In this document: positions 52,129-59,587 of the stretch, one piece after another
How positions within the stretch are numbered: position 1 is the stretch's first letter
Layout of the letters: the number at the start of each line of letters is the position of its first letter
Assembly: GCA_045804965.1 (NCBI GenBank)
Contig: JBJMMD010000019.1
Coordinates: 35,636-99,635, forward strand
Source of the DNA: CAVTUU01 sp045804965
GTDB lineage: Bacteria; Chloroflexota; Chloroflexia; Thermomicrobiales; UBA6265
Length of the DNA stretch: 64,000 nucleotides
Direction: 5' to 3'
Made by a program: the position numbers and the translations under genes
The notes under the pieces: generated by a model
The model's database searches: none
Told to the model about the DNA's origin: nothing
Seen by the model: only the letters and a program-made list of their open reading frames with translations

Positions 52129-52850
52129 GCTGGCGTCTCGCTGAGGTCGTCGAGACGATCGTCGAAACGCCTCAGACCAAGAGTTTGGTGCTGTCGGTGC
52201 CCGAGTGGAGCGGACATCTCCCCGGACAGCATGTCGACGTTCGCTTGACCGCCGAGGACGGCTACCAAGCGGAGCGGAGCTACTCGATTGCCTCAGCGCC
52301 ATCTGGCGAGCGAGTGGAACTGACCGTCGAGCGTCTGGACAACGGCGAAGTCTCGCCGTATCTGACCGAGGAATTGCGGATTGGCGACAAAATCGAGATC
52401 CGCGGACCGATCGGTGGCTACTTTACCTGGGACATCCCAAACGGGGGGCCGCTGCTACTCGTCGCCGGTGGATCGGGTGTCGTTCCGCTGATGGCGATGA
52501 TCCGTCACCGCGCGGCGAAGGGGAGCGATATCCCCACTCGATTGCTCTTTTCCTCGCGATCCGACGACGAGATTATTTACCGGGAAGAACTCGCTCGGCT
52601 CGGGGCGTCCGACGGAAATCTTGAGGTGATCCACACGCTAACCCGGTCGCAGCCGCCAGACTGGACCGGATATCACCGCCGGATCGACGAAGCGATGCTA
52701 TCCGAGGTTGCCTGGCCGACGAGCGCAGATCCACGCGTCTACGTTTGCGGACCAACACGACTGGTTGAGTCGGTCGCCTCGACCCTCGTCGGGCTGGGTC
52801 ACGGTCCGGCGCGGGTCAAGACGGAGCGATTCGGCCCGACAGGAGGATAA
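52098..52850 (+). CDS. FAD/NAD(P)-binding ferredoxin-reductase-like protein
   Basis: The 250-residue protein belongs to the FNR-like reductases: the FAD motif RSYSIASAP (RxYS), GQHVDVRLTAEDG before it, the NAD(P) site LLLVAGGSGVVPLMAMIRHRA, and the C-terminal VYVCGPTRLVESVASTLVGLGHGPARVKTERFGPTGG. No 2Fe-2S plant-type ferredoxin domain is present. It would carry electrons to or from the molybdopterin enzyme encoded just upstream. ATG 52098 lies inside the end of the previous gene, indicating coupling. Confidence 0.9.
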   Translation: MAGTAVLGRLSWRLAEVVETIVETPQTKSLVLSVPEWSGHLPGQHVDVRLTAEDGYQAERSYSIASAPSGERVELTVERLDNGEVSPYLTEELRIGDKIEIRGPIGGYFTWDIPNGGPLLLVAGGSGVVPLMAMIRHRAAKGSDIPTRLLFSSRSDDEIIYREELARLGASDGNLEVIHTLTRSQPPDWTGYHRRIDEAMLSEVAWPTSADPRVYVCGPTRLVESVASTLVGLGHGPARVKTERFGPTGG

Positions 52851-52852
52851 CG

Positions 52853-53125
52853 ATGGAAGACGCCGATCTTCGTCTTGACGGGAATGCCGCTGCCGGTCTG
52901 CTCACGGAGCTCTTCACATTCGACATGACCACTGCCCAAGGCGTCTGCAGCGGCTGCGGCAATACCTTCCCGGTCGGTACGCTGGCCACCTACGGTCACA
53001 CCATGGGCATGATTCTGCGCTGTCCCGGCTGCGACACCGCGATGATCCGGGTCACGCACGTACGGTCCGGTTACTTCCTTGACCTGCGCGGCACGAACGT
53101 GCTGCGGGTGACGGCGACCGCTTGA
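52853..53125 (+). CDS. DUF6510 zinc-ribbon-like protein
   Basis: The 90-residue protein has two CxxC knuckles, CSGCG and CPGCD, separated by about 28 residues, a zinc-ribbon arrangement. The start is LRLDGNAAAGLLTELFTFDMTTAQGVC and the end LDLRGTNVLRVTATA. It is the third gene of the module (sulfite-oxidase-like, ferredoxin-reductase, DUF6510), an order known from Actinobacteria. AGGAGGATAACG precedes ATG 52853, 2 bp after the previous stop. The function is unknown, perhaps in assembly or electron transfer. Confidence 0.85.
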   Translation: MEDADLRLDGNAAAGLLTELFTFDMTTAQGVCSGCGNTFPVGTLATYGHTMGMILRCPGCDTAMIRVTHVRSGYFLDLRGTNVLRVTATA

Positions 53126-53222
53126 ACTTCCCGGTTGGATGACAGCCGGACGGGGCCATGCGAGCATCGCCCCGTCCCAACCGCAAACCGACGCGGTCGC
53201 ATGATGATGGCGGTCAACGGGT

Positions 53223-55457
53223 CTAATCGCGCATGGCAAGGACAGCCACTGCTCTGTCCCCGACCGTTTCTGCCGCAGGACTGTCCCCTGTTTCCTCGAT
53301 CCGCATCTCCGGCAACCAGTGCAGCCAGCGCGGAAGATACCAGTTGCGATTGCCCAGCAGCACCATGCTTGCTGGCACCAAAATCAAGCGGACGATCGTG
53401 GCGTCGAGGAAGATCGCGACCGCCAGACCAAACCCGAGCTGCTGGAAGAAGACGATCTCTCCACTGGCAAAGGCCGCGAAGACGACGATCATGATTGCCG
53501 CCGCCCCGGTGATGATCCGGGCCGTCGACTGGAGCCCGGCTGTCACCGCCGCCCGATTGTTGCCGGTTCGGTCGTAGTGCTCGCGGATCCGGCTGAGCAA
53601 GAAGACGTGGTAATCCATGCTCAGGCCGAACAGAATGCAGAAGAGAAAGATGGGCAGCCAGGCTTCGATCGTCGGCGTCTGCTGAAATCCCAACAGGCCA
53701 TGCAGATAGCCCTTCTGAAACACGAGCACCAGCAACCCGTACGCCGCTCCGACCGAGAGGAGGTTCATGACAATTGCCTTCAGCGGAACGATGATCGAAT
53801 GGAACGCGAAGAGAAGGAGCAGGAAACTCAACCCGAGCACGAAAGCGAACACGCGCGGCGTCCAGCGGTCGATGAGTTGATTGAGATCGGCGTTCGATGC
53901 TGTCTCCCCGGTGACATAGGTTGCCGCTTCGACTCCCACGAATGCGCGCGGAATTAGTTCTTTCCGCAATCGCGCAACCGCTTGATATGCTTCGGGCGTG
54001 TTCCCATCGAACGTCAGCGGCACCTCGACCACGGCGAGCGTGCCCGCGTCGTTCCATTCTCGTCCCGTCACGGTCCCGAATGCGATGTCCTGCCCTAATT
54101 CGGCGATGAGCCGGTCGAGCGCAGCGTCGACCTCCGACCCGCGCTCCGCGTTGACGACAATCTCAAGTGGCTCTACCAATCCGGCCGCAAAATCCTGCTG
54201 CAAGATTTGATACGCCCGCGTAACCTCGCTCTCCGGCAACGATTCGACCCCTGCCGTCCCCCGTTCCATCGCCGTATAAGGCAACGCGGCAGCGAGCAGC
54301 ACGGCGACGGCAAGCAGCGCGCTGACCAATGGCCGCGCCATGACGAGTTTGGTCGCCTGCTCCCAGAAGCCGGCTGCAGCGCGCGTGCGCCCCGACATTG
54401 CTCGGGCTCGGCGGCCTGGCCAATGGATGCGGTCGCCGACAATGCCCAAGACCGCCGGGATGAGCGTGAGCGTGGCGAGAACGGCGACACCGACAGCAAG
54501 AATGGCACCCGCACCGAGACTGCGGAAGAGTGTTGTCGGCAGGAGGACCACGCCGACCAGCGCGATCGCGACGGTGCCGCCGGAGAAGAGAACCGCCCGG
54601 CTCGCCGTATCGCCGGCCAGTTCAATGGCAGCCAGTTTCGATTGTCCACCGCGGCGGTTCTCACGATAGCGATCGACGACGAAGAGGGCGTAATCGACGC
54701 CAACCGCGAGGCCAATCATGGTAATCATGTTGATCGCATAGATCGACATCGTCGAGATACGGCTCAGTAAGAGGGTCAGTCCGATGGCGCCGGCGATCGC
54801 GACGAGGGCCAGACCAATTGGCACGCCCGCGGCGACGAGCGCGCCGAAGACGACGACCAGCACCACCAACGCCGCCGGCAACCCGATAAGATCGGACCGA
54901 ATCAGGTCTTGCTGGACCAACCGACTCTCTTCGGCCCCGAAGCTGACGTCGCCGACCGTCAAGACCTCATAGTCTGTAGCCTGCGAGGCCAGCGTGTGCA
55001 CGCGATCCAGGAAGGCTTCATCATCATCATTGAGCGTCACGGGGATGATCGTCGTGTGCCGGTCAGGCGAGACGAGCAACGACGCGCGCTGCTCGCCAGC
55101 GGCAACGGCGTCGTAATAGGTCGTGGCCTCGCGCACGAGACCGCTCATCCCGCGCAGATTGACCGCGACGGTCTCCACCGTCTGCCGAAATGCTGCGTCG
55201 TCGACCGTCGACGCCGGGGATCGGACGATCACGATCTCCGAGTCGGCTTGATCGCCCGGCATCCGCTGGCGCAGTAGCTCTTCACCGCGGACCGATTCCG
55301 GTTTGCCGACAAACGTATCGTCGTCGGTCAATCCCCCGCCGAGTGTCAGCGCGCCAGAGAAGATCACGACCAGCGCGATCACCCACGCAGTCACGACAAA
55401 CCAGGGGCGGTGCGCACAAAATCGCGCCAGCCGGCCGGTTGGAATCATCGATGCCAT
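53223..55457 (-). CDS. MMPL-family RND exporter
   Basis: The 744-residue protein has twelve predicted helices in two halves of the MMPL/SecD-like resistance-nodulation type. Marks are LARFCAHRPWFVVTAWVIALVVIFSGALTLGGG at the N-terminus, a periplasmic loop with FVGKPESVRGEELLRQRMPGDQADSEIVIV, the family motif GLAVGVDYALFVVDRYRENRRGG in the first half, and FGLSMDYHVFLLSRIREHYDRTG in the second. It would export lipids or hydrophobic compounds using the proton gradient. GAGGG precedes ATG 55457. It lies upstream of a LuxR-type two-component pair, which may regulate it. Confidence 0.92.
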   Translation of the reverse strand: MASMIPTGRLARFCAHRPWFVVTAWVIALVVIFSGALTLGGGLTDDDTFVGKPESVRGEELLRQRMPGDQADSEIVIVRSPASTVDDAAFRQTVETVAVNLRGMSGLVREATTYYDAVAAGEQRASLLVSPDRHTTIIPVTLNDDDEAFLDRVHTLASQATDYEVLTVGDVSFGAEESRLVQQDLIRSDLIGLPAALVVLVVVFGALVAAGVPIGLALVAIAGAIGLTLLLSRISTMSIYAINMITMIGLAVGVDYALFVVDRYRENRRGGQSKLAAIELAGDTASRAVLFSGGTVAIALVGVVLLPTTLFRSLGAGAILAVGVAVLATLTLIPAVLGIVGDRIHWPGRRARAMSGRTRAAAGFWEQATKLVMARPLVSALLAVAVLLAAALPYTAMERGTAGVESLPESEVTRAYQILQQDFAAGLVEPLEIVVNAERGSEVDAALDRLIAELGQDIAFGTVTGREWNDAGTLAVVEVPLTFDGNTPEAYQAVARLRKELIPRAFVGVEAATYVTGETASNADLNQLIDRWTPRVFAFVLGLSFLLLLFAFHSIIVPLKAIVMNLLSVGAAYGLLVLVFQKGYLHGLLGFQQTPTIEAWLPIFLFCILFGLSMDYHVFLLSRIREHYDRTGNNRAAVTAGLQSTARIITGAAAIMIVVFAAFASGEIVFFQQLGFGLAVAIFLDATIVRLILVPASMVLLGNRNWYLPRWLHWLPEMRIEETGDSPAAETVGDRAVAVLAMRD

Positions 55458-55643
55458 TGCATTTCCCTCATTCCGTATCACCTCTCGACCACTACGACCT
55501 ATCCACGTTCACTCCTGGTATAGCGGCCCGCCCGCCCGCTTCCATCAGCGAAAGCGCGGCTTTCCCACACGCAAAACAGACCGCCTTTCGGCGGTCCTCC
55601 TCCGCATTTTTCGGGGCTGGTCTACGACAAATGTTGTGGGTTG

Positions 55644-56315
55644 TTACTCGAGACGGTCACGCGCGTCGTCAAGCGAGGCCAATCCCTCGCGCAGGGCATA
55701 GAGGGCTGCCTGCGTGCGACTGGCAAGCTGGAGCTTGCCGAGAATCGTGCTGACGTGGGTGCGCACGGTCGCCTCACTCAGCGAAAGCTCATCGGCGATC
55801 TGCTGGTTGCCGAGTCCACGCGCCACGAGCCGCAAGACGTCAACCTCCCGGGGCGTCAGCGGATCGCGCGTCGGCGGTCGATCAGAACCGCGCGCAAGTT
55901 CCTGCAGCACCTTACGGGCGATGCTGGGATCGAGCCACGCCTCCCCACGGTGCACCTGCCGGATCGCCTGCACCAGCTCTTCGGGACCAGAGTCTTTCAG
56001 CAAGTAGCCCCGTGCCCCAGCCTTGACAGCTGGAAAGACTTTGTCGTCGGTGGCGAAACTCGTCAAGACCAGAATTTTCGCGTCTGGCCAGGAGGCCGTA
56101 ATCTGGCTGATCGCCTCGATTCCGTCGACCTTGGGCAAGACGAGGTCCATCAGCGTCACGTCAGGACGCAAGCGTAGGACGTCAGCCACAGCCACGCGCC
56201 CATCGGCCGCTTCGCCAATCACCTCGATATCGGGCTCGGTCGCCAGGAGCGCGTGGATGCCCTTCCGGACGATCGCATGATCGTCGGCCAGAAAGACGCG
56301 AATCGGCGTGGTCAC
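55644..56315 (-). CDS. LuxR/NarL-type response regulator
   Basis: The 223-residue protein starts at GTG 56315, overlapping the kinase stop by 4 bp (GTGA). The receiver domain has Asp11/Asp12 (LADDHAIV), phospho-acceptor Asp57 (VTLMDLVLPKVDG) and a Lys near 107 (GARGYLLKDSG). The C-terminal LuxR helix-turn-helix reads LTPREVDVLRLVARGLGNQQIADELSLSEATVRTHVSTILGKL. It is the partner of the kinase encoded just upstream. It differs from the orphan regulator at 4002. Confidence 0.94.
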   Translation of the reverse strand: MTTPIRVFLADDHAIVRKGIHALLATEPDIEVIGEAADGRVAVADVLRLRPDVTLMDLVLPKVDGIEAISQITASWPDAKILVLTSFATDDKVFPAVKAGARGYLLKDSGPEELVQAIRQVHRGEAWLDPSIARKVLQELARGSDRPPTRDPLTPREVDVLRLVARGLGNQQIADELSLSEATVRTHVSTILGKLQLASRTQAALYALREGLASLDDARDRLE

Positions 56316-57520
56316 CGCGGCACCTCCACACGCACCCGCGTTCCTTCGCCGGGCCGGCTTTCGATCGCCAACCACCCGCCCAACCGCGCTACCCGTTCCG
56401 CCATCCCACGCAAGCCGAGCCCGCCGTGATCCTGCGTCGCGCCGGGGTCGAATCCAATCCCGTCGTCCGCAATCTCCAGGGCGACGGACTTCTCGTCTTG
56501 ACGCAATTGGACCGCGATCTGGTGGGCGTGGGCATGCTTGAGGGCGTTGTTGAGCGCCTCCTGGGTGATCCGATCCAGCTCAGCCTCGACCGCCGGCGGC
56601 AACCGGCCGTTCCCCTCCACTGCCAGCGACGTGGCAAGTCCGACCCGCCCTTCGACTGCTTGCAGCCGCTCCTTCAACGCGGCCGCGAGCCCTCCCTCCT
56701 CGAGCACGGGTGGCCGCAGCTCGTAAATCAGGAGCCGCATCTCTCGCAGCGCTTGCTTTGCCATTGCTTGTACCTCGCGGAGCTGGGCACCGGCCGCGTC
56801 GAGTTCACCGGCCGTGATCTGGCGCGCCGCCGCTTCGGCTGAAAGCGTCAACCCGTAAAGTGCCTGCGTCACCGAATCGTGGAGATCGCGCGCTAACCGG
56901 TTGCGCTCTTCGACGACCGCCAACGCCTCAACCTGCGCCGCATAATCTTCCAAGCGGCGATACGCCTCCTGTACTTCGGTGTACAACGCTTGACTTTGCG
57001 CCCGTGCGGCCTGGGCTCGCCTCGTGACCGCTGCGTACGAGGCGACGAAGAGGTATCCGCTCGCGTATAACATCGCGAGAGCAATCGCCTCGGACCAGTC
57101 CAAGGTCGCCAACATCCCGACCGCCATGACGACGACAAACACCGCGACCCAGCGATAGGCGATGTCCCGGGGGAGCATCGATACCGCCTGCGTCGTCAGC
57201 GGAATGAAAAGGATCGCAAAGTAATCGAGACCTGGATTGAGCAAGATCATCGCGAGGAGCAAGCCGGTCTGGGCGACAAAATACGGTTGCAGGGACCACG
57301 CTGCGCGCCGTGCGAGCGTACGCTCCGAGAGGAAAGCGGCGAGATAAATCAGCAGCAGCGCCGCGGTGACTTTGTCCCCGGTATCGTCGAAAAACGACGT
57401 ATCGCTGGCGGCGCGGATCATCGCCGCCGCCCAGATGGGGACAGTGAGCAAATAGAACAAAGGAATCTTGTACCGCCCGACACCAAAGGGCGGGGTCTGT
57501 TCTTGTTGATCGTCGATCAT
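56312..57520 (-). CDS. Sensor histidine kinase (HisKA_3, NarX/DegS-like)
   Basis: The 402-residue protein has a membrane part of about six helices (residues 15-165), then a coiled-coil (RRAQAARAQSQALYTEVQEAYRRLEDYAAQVEAL). The HisKA_3 dimerisation block is EERNRLARDLHDSVTQALYGLTL, with phospho-acceptor His214, and the HATPase region contains ITQEALNNALKHAHAHQ, EIADDGIGFDPG and GGLGLRGMAERVARLGG. It senses through its membrane part and phosphorylates the response regulator at 55644. No extracytoplasmic sensing domain is visible, so it may sense membrane state, like LiaS/DesK. Confidence 0.93.
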   Translation of the reverse strand: MIDDQQEQTPPFGVGRYKIPLFYLLTVPIWAAAMIRAASDTSFFDDTGDKVTAALLLIYLAAFLSERTLARRAAWSLQPYFVAQTGLLLAMILLNPGLDYFAILFIPLTTQAVSMLPRDIAYRWVAVFVVVMAVGMLATLDWSEAIALAMLYASGYLFVASYAAVTRRAQAARAQSQALYTEVQEAYRRLEDYAAQVEALAVVEERNRLARDLHDSVTQALYGLTLSAEAAARQITAGELDAAGAQLREVQAMAKQALREMRLLIYELRPPVLEEGGLAAALKERLQAVEGRVGLATSLAVEGNGRLPPAVEAELDRITQEALNNALKHAHAHQIAVQLRQDEKSVALEIADDGIGFDPGATQDHGGLGLRGMAERVARLGGWLAIESRPGEGTRVRVEVPR

Positions 57521-57576
57521 CGGGTTCGTGTCCCGTTCGCCGCGATACTAACGGCGCAATTGCACGCTGGCTAGTT

Positions 57577-58161
57577 CTAATCCGCCTTCGCCACCTCAGC
57601 CCGGAAACACTCCACGACGTGGTCGTTCACGAGACCCGCGCTTTGCATGAAGGCGTAGCAGATGGTCGAGCCGACGAAGGTGAAGCCGCGGCGTTTGAGC
57701 TCTTTGGACATGGCGTCGGACTCGGGCGTGGTGGCGGGGATGTCGGCCAGCGTTTGGGGGCGGGCTGAGGGCAGCGTTTTGCCGCCGACGAAACTCCAGA
57801 TGAATTGGTCGAAGGAGCCCTCGTCGGCGACAACGTCAAGATATGCTTGGGCGTTGCGAACTGCGCCGTTGACTTTGAGCCGGTTGCGGACGATGCCGGG
57901 GTCGTTGAGCAAGTCCGCGATCTTGTCCGGACCGTAGTCAGCGATGATGTCTGGTTGCCAGCCATCGAACGCTCGGAAAAAGTGCTCCCGCTTGTAGAGG
58001 ATGGTCCGCCAGGAAAGCCCTGCTTGAAACCCTTCAAGCATCAGCAGCTCGAAAAGCTCGCGGTCGTCGTGGATCGGCACGCCCCATTCCTCGTCGTGAT
58101 ATCGCTCGTAGAGCTCGTCGCCTACTGCCCATTCACAGCGGACCAACCCAGCGTCTTGCAC
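57577..58161 (-). CDS. tag: DNA-3-methyladenine glycosylase I
   Basis: The 194-residue protein has the Tag signature: RCEWAVGDELYERYHDEEWGVPIHDDRELFELLMLEGFQAGLSW at the N-terminus and KRRGFTFVGSTICYAFMQSAGLVNDHVVECF at the C-terminus, with zinc-binding Cys/His in both parts. It removes 3-methyladenine from alkylated DNA. GTG 58161 follows GGAGGAATCACG. It is a single gene downstream of the two-component pair. The enzyme length matches the family. Confidence 0.95.
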   Translation of the reverse strand: MQDAGLVRCEWAVGDELYERYHDEEWGVPIHDDRELFELLMLEGFQAGLSWRTILYKREHFFRAFDGWQPDIIADYGPDKIADLLNDPGIVRNRLKVNGAVRNAQAYLDVVADEGSFDQFIWSFVGGKTLPSARPQTLADIPATTPESDAMSKELKRRGFTFVGSTICYAFMQSAGLVNDHVVECFRAEVAKAD

Positions 58162-58614
58162 CGTGATTCCTCCGCCCCAGACCGCTCTGCACCTCGACTA
58201 CACCTGAGACCAGCTTGCCTGTCCGCCGTGACATCAGTCTGTCAGGAAGTCAGCTTCGTTACGAAGTTCAGCGGAGACTGCGGTCAGGTCGTGCCGAGCG
58301 CGGGCGCGCTCGAAAGCTTCATGTGAGTGATCGCCAACCCGCCGAACTCGCCTGTGCAGTCGCTACTTTCAACTGCGGCCCGGTTTATTCCACAAGGCCG
58401 CTGGCTCCGTGCTCACTCCTGATGTCTATGCAGTCGCGATTTCGGAGATTTGCACCCGCCTCGTCGGGATTCCGCTAGCGATCGAGTTGGCTACAGCCCG
58501 GGCCACCATTCTCTCGTCGCTGCCGGTGCTCTCTGGGAAGTGCGCCACCTCGCCCTCGTCACAGGCCGTTGACGACCGGCATCGCCGCGCATTATGGGCA
58601 ACGCTCCCAAGATT
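58162..58614. other. Intergenic region with a regulator fragment
   Basis: It contains the AfsR/LuxR-type fragment at 58388-58540. No intact gene is supported. Confidence 0.5.
58388..58540 (+). pseudogene. Fragment of an NB-ARC/AfsR-LuxR-type regulator
   Basis: The frame reads VYAVAISEICTRLVGIPLAIELATARATILSSLPVLSGK. It is collinear with VAEVCIRLDGLPLAIELAAARARVLSPQAVLSRL in the intact regulator at 59588-61999. Neither a P-loop nor a C-terminal HTH is present, so it is a short remnant of a paralogue. Confidence 0.7.
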
Positions 58615-59045
58615 CTAATCTCGACCACTTAGAGCAGTCATCGCCGCCAGGGAGTCCATGTAGTCACGCCATTGCACGATCTTGCGATTTTCGATGGTAA
58701 CAACTGAGATGAAGCGGTTGTTGTACGACGCGCCGGTTCTGACTATTTTGCCATGACACTCATATTCCAATATGACGACGCGGGGTCCTGTGAGCGGTTC
58801 GTAATCAGCGCGTCCGCGCTGTGCAGCATGATATTTTCACCGTAGCCCACATAAAGGGTCATGAGCGCTTCACGACTATCAAGGCTCTGCGGCCATCCGG
58901 GGAATATATATTTAAACTCAAACACGGCATCGTCAGCGATAGTATCAAAATAATGGGCGCCGTCTACTAAGCCGTCCAGTCCCTGCAGAACTATGTCGAA
59001 AAATGGATCGAGTGCTGAGAAAGCCGCATATTTGGATTCACTCAT
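58615..59045 (-). pseudogene. SnoaL/NTF2-like gene with a frameshift
   Basis: The first frame runs from ATG 59045 (MSESKYAAFSALDPFFDIVLQGLDGL) to about residue 86 (ALITNRSQ). Coding sense then moves to another frame reading GPRVVILEYECHGKIVRTGASYNNRFISVVTIENRKIVQWRDYMDSLAAMTAL, ending at TAG 58615-58617. Together these make a normal-length SnoaL-like ketosteroid-isomerase-fold protein (about 140 residues), as in limonene-epoxide-hydrolase/SnoaL. A single-base shift near 58790 explains the break, and a sequencing error is possible. Without the shift the first frame would stop at 58743. Confidence 0.65.
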
Positions 59046-59587
59046 AATTTGACTCCTTGGATGTCGATTAGCTATGCCCTCCGAAGCGAGATGGTGAGGA
59101 CCTGATCAATGCCGACTGTCAGTTCCCGTCTAGAGCTTGCGTCGCAATTACAATGCTGGCTCTCAACTCACCCCATTGACGGCGCGAACGGACCCAGCCA
59201 ACGTGTGATAGTGGACATGAAGGTCGCGAACTTCGAGCATTCCCGCGTCCACGTCACACCCCGTCAATAAGCATTGCTCTCCCTCGCTCCTCTTGCAAAG
59301 GCGACAGAGGCATCTCGAGCGGAAAGTCTCCGCGGAATCAAAAACTCGTGCAGAGTTTCTTGGTCGTTCGGTACGACGAAATCATAGCCGCTTACCTTCG
59401 ATCGTTAAGACGCTCTTCGCACCGGACTGGACGCCCTACTTCCTCGACTGCACGATACCTTGGGGCCCAACTCAGGCAAGGCCGATGCAGTTGCCAAGCA
59501 GATCGAGAGCGCCCTCCTCCCGAACGGTGTTCAGGCGTTGACCGGTGGCGGGCAGGCGGGCATTATGGACCCGCACGTCGATCCGCG
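59046..59587. other. Region upstream of the NB-ARC/LuxR gene
   Basis: A 60-codon open frame at 59409-59591 lacks any ATG near its 5' end but reads like a protein tail (ALRTGLDALLPRLHDTLGPN, then SGKADAVAKQIESALL). It ends with a stop overlapping the next gene's start as ATGA. It may be the remnant of a translationally coupled upstream gene. The part before 59400 holds nothing recognisable. Confidence 0.4.
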
